Source: Pseudoxanthomonas sp. NC8
Lineage (GTDB): Bacteria > Pseudomonadota > Gammaproteobacteria > Xanthomonadales > Xanthomonadaceae
Direction: 5' to 3'
Assembly (NCBI GenBank): GCA_025232375.1
Contig: CP060419.1
Location: 62,001 to 126,000 of the forward strand
DNA length: 64,000 bases
The position numbers were made by a program, and so were the translations under genes. Shown here piece by piece: positions 57,365 through 64,000 of this stretch; the stretch's first letter is position 1; each line of letters opens with the position of its first letter. Under the pieces are notes generated by a model. It ran no database searches and had not been told where the DNA came from. It saw only the letters and a program-made list of their open reading frames with translations.

Positions 57365-59314
57365 CTATCCATCTCCCCCGCCTGCTCCAGCCACGCCTGG
57401 AACATCAGCACCGACCAGATCCTGTAGCCGAAGTTGGCTCCACCTTGCTGGTGCAATTGCCATGCGTCGCGAATCGAACGCGGATCCAGATAGCCCTCGC
57501 GGCGCAGGCGCGCTTCGTCGAGCAGGCTCTCTGCCCAGTCGCGCAACGGTCCGCGCAACCAGTCGTCCAGCGGAATACCAAAGCCCATCTTCGGCCTCTC
57601 CACCAGCGCACGCGGCACGTGCCGGTCCAACAGCTGGCGCAGGATCCACTTGCCCCTGCCGTCGCGCAGCTTCATCGACACCGGCAGGCTCAGGCGAACT
57701 CCATCACGTCGCGATCCAGGAACGGTGCGCGGGTCTCCAACGACACGGCCATCGCGGCACGGTCGACCTTCACGAGGATGTCGTCGGGCAGGTAGGTGAG
57801 GCCATCGAGCGCCATCATTCGCGCTGCCGGATCGAGCACGCGTGGCCAGCGCGCGCGCTGGTCCAGCAGGTTGGGTGGAACGGCGCCGGACACCATGCCG
57901 GCGGCATTGGGCCATTCGGTCACGAGGGAGACATACAGATCGTCCAGGCCGCGTACGCCCTGCAGCCTGAGCGCGAGCCGGTGGGATTTGTCTCCCGGCG
58001 TTGCAATGCCGGCGCGGCGCGATACCGGGCCGAGGATGCGGTTGAGCGTTTGCACGGGCAATGTGCGGATCAGCCGCCCTGCGACCTTCCGCAAGGGCAT
58101 GGGCAGCCAGCCGATCCACCGCCAGAATCTCGGCCCAAGGAAATAGCGGTTGTAACCGCCAAAGAACTCGTCGCCGGCATCACCCGACAGCGCCACGGTC
58201 ACGTGCCGGCGCGCCAGTTGCATCACCAGGTGGGTGGGCAGTTGCGAGCTGTCGGCAAATGGCTCGTCGTAGATCCTGGGCAGGCGTGGCACCAGCGCCA
58301 ATGCATCGTTGCCGGTCAGGCGCAGCTCGGTATGCTCGGTGCCCAGGTGCTTGGCGACCGCGCTCGCATGGCGGGCTTCGTCGTAGGCGCCCTCCTCGAA
58401 GCCGATGGTGAAGGTGCGCACCGGCCGCGGGCTGCGGGCCTGCATCAGCGCGGTGACCAGCGTGGAATCAATGCCGCCCGACAGCAGCGCACCCAGCGGC
58501 ACGTCGGCCACCAGTTGGCCGGATACCGCATCGCCCAGTCGTCGTTCCAGTGCGTCGACGGCTTCGATGTCGCTGCCGGCGAACGGGCTACTCATGCCGC
58601 GCTCGGCCACTTCGGTAAGGGACCAGTACGCCACTGGCTCGGCGTCGCGCCGGCTGGCGGCAACCTTCAGCCAAGTGCCCGGCGGCAGCTTTCGGATGCC
58701 GGAGTAGATGGAATACGGCGCCGGCACATAATTGTGCCGCAGCAGCAGCAGCCGGGGCGCCACGGTCGACCTCGGCCGTGAAGGACGGATGCGCGCGCAA
58801 CGCCTTCAACTCCGAGCCGAACAGGAACACATCACCCAGCCAGCCGTAGTAAAGCGGCTTCTCGCCGGCGCGGTCGCGGGCCAGCCACAGGCAGCGCTCG
58901 GCCCGGTCCTGGGCAACGAACGCGAACATGCCCACGCACTTGCGCAAGGTGATGTCCACGCCCAGGCCTCGATGGCCGCCAGCAGGGTCTCGGTGTCCGA
59001 ATGCCCGCGCCAGGCCGGCGCGGACGCCGCTGCCTCCAGTTCCCGTCGTAGCGCTATAGGTGGTTGTAGATCTCGCCGTTGAACGCGATCACCCAGCGTC
59101 CGCTGGCCGACCGCATCGGCTGGTGCCCGGCTGGCGACAGGTCGAGGATCGACAGCCGCCGATGGGCCAATGCGATGCCGGCTTCCCCGTCTGTCCACGC
59201 GCCGCCGTCATCCGGGCCACGGTGGCGCAGGGCATCGGCCATGATCCGAGCCCGCGCCTCGCCGGTATTCGCGTCGAAACCCGACAGCTGCAGGAAGCCG
59301 GCCAGTCCACACAT
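57346..59314 (-). CDS. asnB: Asparagine synthase (glutamine-hydrolysing), cluster paralogue
   Basis: About 640 residues. The glutaminase domain begins MCGLAGFLQLSGFDA with the catalytic Cys2, then MADALRHRGPDDGGAWTDGE, RLSILDLSPAGHQPM and WVIAFNGEIYNH. The synthetase domain has LGALLSGGIDSTLVTALMQA (PP-loop), FEEGAYDEARHASAVAKHLG and VALSGDAGDEFFGGYNRYF. Breaks lie near 59055, 58960, 58750 and 57690. Such asnB paralogues inside polysaccharide clusters are thought to amidate a sugar acid or supply asparagine-linked decorations rather than serve general asparagine supply; which applies here is inference. Confidence 0.87.
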
Positions 59315-59355
59315 GCGCTACCGTCCCCTGGGCGGCGGGTTTCATCGCGCTTCGG

Positions 59356-59654
59356 CCCGGTACCGATCGGGAGATAGGGGATGTAGATACGCAACAGCCT
59401 CGCCTGTGCGTATTCCCGGATCCCTCCACCCCGGCTGGCCAATCGCTGCGACGCGAAGGCGATGATGAAGCCGGACAGGACGAAGAAGAAATCCACGCCA
59501 AGATAGCCATTGGCAAGCATCGGCCGCTGGCTGGGTCGCCCACGAAGTGGTCGACCGACTGCTTGGCATGGTGCAGAAGCACCCATCCCGCAGCGAAGCC
59601 GCGCATGGCCTCCAGCCATTCCATCTTCCGGCAGCTGCCATTGCCTGCGCTCAT
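59356..59654 (-). pseudogene. Acyltransferase 3 family, 5' fragment
   Basis: Only the first 95 or so residues of an OafA/YrhL-type membrane acyltransferase remain: MEWLEAMRGFAAGWVLLHHA with the conserved RGFAA and the active-site-region His, LGVDFFFVLSGFIIAFASQR, then RLLRIYIPYLPI, where homology ends inside the third helix. The full family has 350 residues and ten helices. The start at 59654 overlaps the upstream glycosyltransferase stop (ATGA). The frame breaks near 59525. Truncation, not merely a frameshift, is indicated because no further helices follow before asnB. Confidence 0.75.
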
Positions 59655-60715
59655 CGGCCCGCCATCACTTCATGCAACATGCGTGTCAGACGGCCGGCCT
59701 GCACTTGCTGGCAATAGGTCTGCTCCACCTGCCTGCGGCCCGCTGCGCCCATCAGGCGCCGCCGCTCGGGGTCCTCGGCAAGGTGGCGGATGGCCACGGT
59801 CCACTGCTCGGGTGTGTCGGCCAGCCAGCCGTTCTCACCCTGGTGCACGATGGTGGTGTTCACCCCTACCGGCGAAGCCACCACCGGAAGGCCGCAGGCC
59901 ATGTACTGGATGAGCTTGTAGCCGCATTTGCCGCGCTCCCAAGGGGCATCCGGCAACGGCATGATGCCGATGTCAAAGCCGTGCAACTGCGCCACCTCGG
60001 TATCTTCCTGCCATGGGCTCATGGAAGACCGTGCCGGAAACCTGCTCCGGCCGCGCGCCGATGGCCACGCAACGGATCAGGCCCGCCGCCTGCAACGGTG
60101 CCAGTGCATCGTTCACCGCGCGCAGGTAGCCGGCCGTGGATGGAGAGCCGATCCAGCCCACCACCACGGGCCCGGCATGGACACCGGGCCGCGCTGCCGG
60201 GTAGCGCTCCAGGTCGATGACCGTAGGCAGCCATTGCACGTTGCGGCAGCCGGCGGTTCGCGCACGTTCGGTAAGGTACTCATTGCCGGCGGTGATAAGG
60301 TCGGCCCGCTGCATCAGCCGGCCAAGCTTGTGGCCAAGCGCATGCCGCACCAGCGGATTGCTGTGGCGATCGTAGCGGTGGAACACCGCGTCGTCGTAGT
60401 CCAGCACGAGTCGCGAAGGGCCGTTGAGCAGCCAGCGCTCCGCCCAAAACGGCAGCCACGGTAAGGCTTCCTTCTCCACCCACACCGCATCGAAATTCCG
60501 CACGCCGCGCAGAACCCGCCAGCGCCGGCCGTAGCCGCGCAATACCGGCGCCAGTGGCGTGCGACCGCGATACAGCCCGCGTAGATAGTCGCTGTCCAGC
60601 AGGGGGAGACCTGCACATCGATGCCGCCCGCCCGCAGCGCTGGCAAGTACTGGTAGAGCCGCAACCGACTGCTGGCGCCTAGTGGGTCGTAGCGCGGGAG
60701 GACCAGCAGGCGCAT
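59651..60715 (-). CDS. Glycosyltransferase family 4
   Basis: About 355 residues. It opens MRLLVLPRYDPLGASSRLRL with the early Ser-Ser-Arg-Leu glycosyltransferase loop, then YLPALRAGGIDVQVSPLLDS and FDAVWVEKEALPWLPFWAER. The C-terminal domain has VVGWIGSPSTAGYLRAVNDA and VAQLHGFDIGIMPLPDAPWE, then KCGYKLIQYMACGLPVVASP with the conserved Lys-Gly-Tyr-Lys and Glu-substituting region. Frame breaks lie near 60610 and near 60020. It begins three bases after the stop of the next upstream gene, and its stop overlaps the acyltransferase fragment start. Acceptor and donor unknown. Confidence 0.85.
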
Positions 60716-60718
60716 GGC

Positions 60719-61906
60719 TCAGGTCCCGTCCAGCTCGGCATGCATCGCCCGATACCGGGCGACGCCCTCGTCCAGCGAGAAGTGCTTGTGGGCGGCCGCG
60801 ACGCAGCGCTGGCGAAGGTCCGGTTCCTGGACCAGTGCCAGCAGGCGGGTGAGGCCGGCATCCAGCGTCGCAGGGTCGAACCCGTCCACGGCCACGCCCA
60901 CGCGCTCGCCCTCCAGTACTGCAGTCATGTCGCCCACGCCGGTATTGGTAAGGCAGGGGATGCCGCAGCCGAGGAATTCGCCCAGCCGGGTGGCGGCGGA
61001 GGCCTGTTTGGAGAACACCGGTTTGATGAAGAACACTCCTGCGTGCATTCGTGCCATCAGCTCCGGTACCTGCGCGTGGCTGGCCGCGCACAATTCCACC
61101 GCGTGCTGGGGCACGCCACCGGCCTGCAGGCGCTGGCGGATGTAGTCGTGTTCGTTGCGGTTGACCACCAGCAGGCGCGCGGCAGGCAGGCGTTCCAGCA
61201 ACCGGACGAACGCGGCCACCACGGCATCGAACAGGTACCAGGTGCCGGCCGAGCCGACATAGCCCAGCACGAAATCGCCTTTGGGCGTGGGCTGCGGGGC
61301 GAAGCGCTGCAGGTCGGCACAGGTAGGGATGACCGTGACCGGAGGCATTCTTCCCTGCAGGTAGTCAAAGCGCTTCATCTCGGCCACCGCCGCGTGGGTC
61401 AACGACACCACGTGGTCTGCGTTGAGCAGGAAGCGCCGCTCGAACCACTTGGCCAACCGGTACATGCGTCCGTCGCGGGGCCATAGGCCACCATCGACGC
61501 GCTCGTCGGCCCAGAAGCCGCGCATGTCGAAGACGAACTTCGTACCGGCGACCTGCTTCAGTACAAGTGCCATCACTGCGGGGACATAGCTGCGCGCATG
61601 GACGATGCCGATGCCATGGCGATAGCCGAGCGACAGTCCAACCGCAATCCCGCTCCCGATGTCCCATGCGGTCGCGATGGCGGACGGACGTTTGTGGTAG
61701 CGGCGTGGGTGCCAGAAGATGCCGGCGGCGGCAATACGCCGGGCCACCGTTGTCCTCGCCCGGGTATCGACCCAGTCAGGTTGCTTCTCGAAACTGAGCA
61801 GGTGGATATCACGCTCGCGACCCAGTTTCTCGAGGTAGGCCAGCTTATGGGACTGGCCGAGAGGCTCGAGCATGCCGTCGTAGGAGATGTACAGCAGGGG
61901 CTTCAA
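60719..61906 (-). CDS. Glycosyltransferase family 4
   Basis: An intact 395-residue GT-B enzyme. N-terminal MKPLLYISYDGMLEPLGQSH and LEKLGRERDIHLLSFEKQPD; VHARSYVPAVMALVLKQVAG; FDMRGFWADERVDGGLWPRD, a motif seen in several surface-polysaccharide transferases. The C-terminal domain has DFVLGYVGSAGTWYLFDAVV and VFSKQASAATRLGEFLGCGI, where the Lys and Glu for donor binding lie, then GVGDMTAVLEGERVGVAVDG. Its ATG overlaps the stop of the upstream glycosyltransferase (61903-61906), so translation is coupled. Confidence 0.88.
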   Translation of the reverse strand: MKPLLYISYDGMLEPLGQSHKLAYLEKLGRERDIHLLSFEKQPDWVDTRARTTVARRIAAAGIFWHPRRYHKRPSAIATAWDIGSGIAVGLSLGYRHGIGIVHARSYVPAVMALVLKQVAGTKFVFDMRGFWADERVDGGLWPRDGRMYRLAKWFERRFLLNADHVVSLTHAAVAEMKRFDYLQGRMPPVTVIPTCADLQRFAPQPTPKGDFVLGYVGSAGTWYLFDAVVAAFVRLLERLPAARLLVVNRNEHDYIRQRLQAGGVPQHAVELCAASHAQVPELMARMHAGVFFIKPVFSKQASAATRLGEFLGCGIPCLTNTGVGDMTAVLEGERVGVAVDGFDPATLDAGLTRLLALVQEPDLRQRCVAAAHKHFSLDEGVARYRAMHAELDGT

Positions 61907-63031
61907 GCAGTCCTCCCTTCGCGCCAGCCCGGCAGCAGCAAATCGAGGTACTGGTCGGAAATCCGCGATACGGAGAAATCCTGCGCGCGTGCCCTCAGGG
62001 CATCGTGGTCATGGGCGGAGGCCAGGGACTCCTGCATGGCTGCCGCCAATGCGGCGACATCGCCCACCGGGACCAGTCGGCCGCACCTGCCATCGGTAAG
62101 GATCTCGCGGGGGCCCGAAGGGCAGTCGGTGCTGACGACGGGGCAGCCTTGCTCCAGCGCTTCCACGATGACGTTGCCGAATCCCTCGTGGTCGGAGGAC
62201 AGGACAAACAGATCGCTTTGCGCATAGAACGGAGCGGTATCAGCCACATACCCCGGCAGCATGACCATGCCCTGCAAGCCGAGCTCATGAACAAGCTTCT
62301 CCAGCCGTGCACGTTCTGTGCCCTCGCCCAGGATCAGCAGGCGCGCATCCACCTGCGCGCGAAGCAGGGAAAATGCCCGAATCAGCAAAGGAAAATCCTT
62401 CGGCGTCTTCAACATCCCCACGGCCAGCACGCGCTTGTGCGCGCCGCCGGCCCAGGCGGCAACGCTATCGGTGGGTAGCGACGGCATCGCGTCCCGCCCA
62501 CGCGCTGCCGGGTTGTAGATGGTCCTGACACTCCCCGCTCCCAAGGAAGCAAAGCGTTCCAGGTCGGAGGAAGCTCCCTTGGATACCGCGACCACCGCAT
62601 CGGCCCGGGGCAGCAACCAATGCATGGAGGATCTGATCACCATGCGGGTGCGCCAGCGTCGGGCCAAGGTGCGCGGCGGACCATGTCGTGTGCTCACTGA
62701 CGATCACCCGCCCGCGGAAACCCGCCAGCCGGGCAGCCAAGGGGGCAATCACCGTCAACGGCCACATGGCGGCAAGAAGAACGTCGGGGTGAGCCTTGCG
62801 CAGGTAGCGGGCCAGTGGCCAGAGCATCCTTCTGGCCCGGTCCGCATCCAGGCCGACTACGCCTGCGCCTTCCGGCAGCAGGGCGATCAGCTCACCCTCC
62901 TCCCGTTGCAGTACGAACTCCACATCAAAACCACGCGCCATCCATTCGCTGGCCATCAGCGTGTGCATCTTCTCCGCACCGCCGGGGCGCAGGTCAGGCA
63001 ACAGGATGGCGATCTTGCCAATCGTGGTCAT
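61903..63031 (-). CDS. Glycosyltransferase family 4
   Basis: About 375 residues. KIAILLPDLRPGGAEKMHTL is the typical start with the Gly-Gly-Ala-Glu loop; IVSEHTTWSAAHLGPTL follows. After a frame change near 62690 come PRADAVVAVSKGASSDLERF, HKRVLAVGMLKTPKDFPLLI, LLILGEGTERARLEKLVHEL and LFVLSSDHEGFGNVIVEALE with the E-X7-E donor motif. The end is LDLLLPGWREGRTA. Both ends overlap neighbours (ATG at 63031 within the FkbM stop; stop at 61903 within the next start). Sugar specificity unknown. Confidence 0.88.
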
Positions 63032-63935
63032 GCCGGAGCCCTGGATGCTCGCCAGTTGTTCCCATCAAGCTGGACTAACTGGAACCCTGCGTCCTCAAGT
63101 AGCGTGTCAACATCACCGGCTTCCTTTCGCTTCCATCCCCAGCTCTCGTAGACGATCTCGTCGAGCCGTCCGAGCAGGTCCCCTGGCGCCTCGCAGCGCG
63201 GCGAGCTCTGCTCCTTCCACGTCGATTTTCAGCAACCGAACCTGGGAAACTCCCCGGAAATCTCGTCCAGCGTCGTGGTCGAGACCGCGACCTGCCTGCC
63301 CGGGCCAGGGTATCCGGCATCGCTTTCGATCGTGGCCTTGGCCGAACTTTCCCTCTTGTACAGTGGCCGTCACCACCGCACCGACGACATTGCTCAACGC
63401 CTTGCGAACGACGCGGACGTTTCCGAGGCCGTTAATGCCAGGTGCGATTCAAGACGGTCGGCGGTATCCGGCATCATCTCGACGCAGACCACCTTGGCCA
63501 GTATTCCCGATAAGGCGCGAGGCCAGCACGGTGTAGATGCCGATATTCGCACCGGCGTCGATGAACACGTCACCGGGCTTCAGCCGGTTCCTCAGCAGGT
63601 TGACGATCGAGCGTTCCCGCCACGGCAATACGTGCCACAAGTCGTCGCAGCGCGCGCGCAAGTCGAACCTCCCGATGCCGCGTACGTCCACGACGGCATC
63701 GGCAAATAAAATAAGGATCCTGCCACTTCATCAGGCCGCCCAGCGAAACCACCGGCGCGACCAGCGCGGATCTGACCAGTGCCCACTGGTCGGGCCAGGT
63801 TGCTCCGCGCACCTGCCAAAGGATGATCGGCCAACGGCCAAGTCGCTGGAGATAGTGAAGCGTTCCGCGCAGCACGTTGCGCATGGGAGCCGGCAGGCTG
63901 CGCTTCAGGAATGCTCTTATGGTATGGCGGGTCAT
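63028..63935 (-). CDS. FkbM-family SAM-dependent methyltransferase
   Basis: About 300 residues. The N-terminus MTRHTIRAFLKRSLPAPMRN is basic; after a break near 63710 come WRERSIVNLLRNRLKPGDVF, IDAGANIGIYTVLASRLIGN (SAM motif I) and, after further breaks near 63495 and 63350, VVCVEMMPDTADRLESHLAL, a TLDEISG region and VRLLKIDVEGAELAALRGA, the FkbM signature. Another break lies near 63235. FkbM enzymes O-methylate sugars, often on surface polysaccharides. It is the first gene of the coupled operon; only 65 bases of upstream sequence are in the window. Confidence 0.83.
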
Positions 63936-64000
63936 GTACGCCGTACCTGGAGTCGGAGCAGGGCCAACGGACTGGTGTCATACGACAGGAGCGAAATGCT

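Overview
This is a very GC-rich bacterial chromosomal window. The gene content points to a gammaproteobacterium of the Xanthomonadaceae (Lysobacter/Luteimonas/Xanthomonas side). Supporting features are a recC-recB-recD run, two large TonB-dependent receptors, a two-domain methylglyoxal synthase, a cold-shock/Excalibur fusion protein and REP-like hairpins followed by a GGGACCCAGTGACTT-type tail. The taxonomic call is inference from protein families; no rRNA is present.

The dominant technical feature is that most long genes are broken by one-base frameshifts or single stop codons, although their motifs stay intact across the breaks. Many breaks sit on CCTTGG (or CCAAGG) and TAAGG (or CCTTA). 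Removing one base, or restoring CCTGG or CAGG, repairs the frame. I read these as systematic sequence errors, so gene coordinates below span the breaks and the breaks are noted in each entry.

Layout. 1-8.5 kb: recC (5' end missing), recB and recD, overlapping start on stop. 8.6-13.8 kb: small plus-strand genes, including a Coa1-like membrane protein, a VOC protein, secreted small proteins, the cold-shock/Excalibur protein, a YdeI-type protein, a Cdd1-type helix-hairpin-helix protein and a fragment of a small conserved protein. 13.8-18.6 kb (minus): a TAT-exported GH43 glycosidase, an AraC/GyrI-like regulator and a DUF885 lipoprotein peptidase with a clear terminator. 18.7-23.9 kb (plus): DUF2501, folE, ychJ-like, mltB-like transglycosylase, hexose-6-phosphate mutarotase, MFS transporter. 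24-36.2 kb (minus): PepSY protein, NRDE protein, tandem methylglyoxal synthase, M19 dipeptidase, TonB receptor 1, a mosaic scar made of a methylglyoxal synthase piece and a benE piece, a TAT FAD oxidoreductase, TonB receptor 2, and intact benE. 36.3-40.4 kb: zinc alcohol dehydrogenase, polysaccharide deacetylase, an IS3 orfA remnant and a GGDEF protein. 40.4-46.6 kb (minus): gltB and gltD with REP-like hairpins between them and palindromes upstream of gltB. 46.8-52.7 kb: two I78-type lipoproteins around a type IB topoisomerase, then a sugar transporter, sugar kinase and AGE-family epimerase that together suit mannose-to-fructose-6-phosphate catabolism. 52.9-63.9 kb (minus): tRNA-Arg(CCG), a 5' tRNA fragment, then a polysaccharide assembly cluster (FkbM methyltransferase, four glycosyltransferases, a truncated acyltransferase, asparagine synthase, EpsG, VanZ, WecA/MraY-type initiating transferase), much of it translationally coupled.

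I found no CRISPR array, prophage or defence island. The best leads are the motif-linked frameshifts, the tandem methylglyoxal synthase with its partial duplicate fused to a benE remnant, the gltB upstream palindromes, the GGDEF protein with an unrecognised periplasmic domain, and the tRNA fragment beside the polysaccharide cluster.
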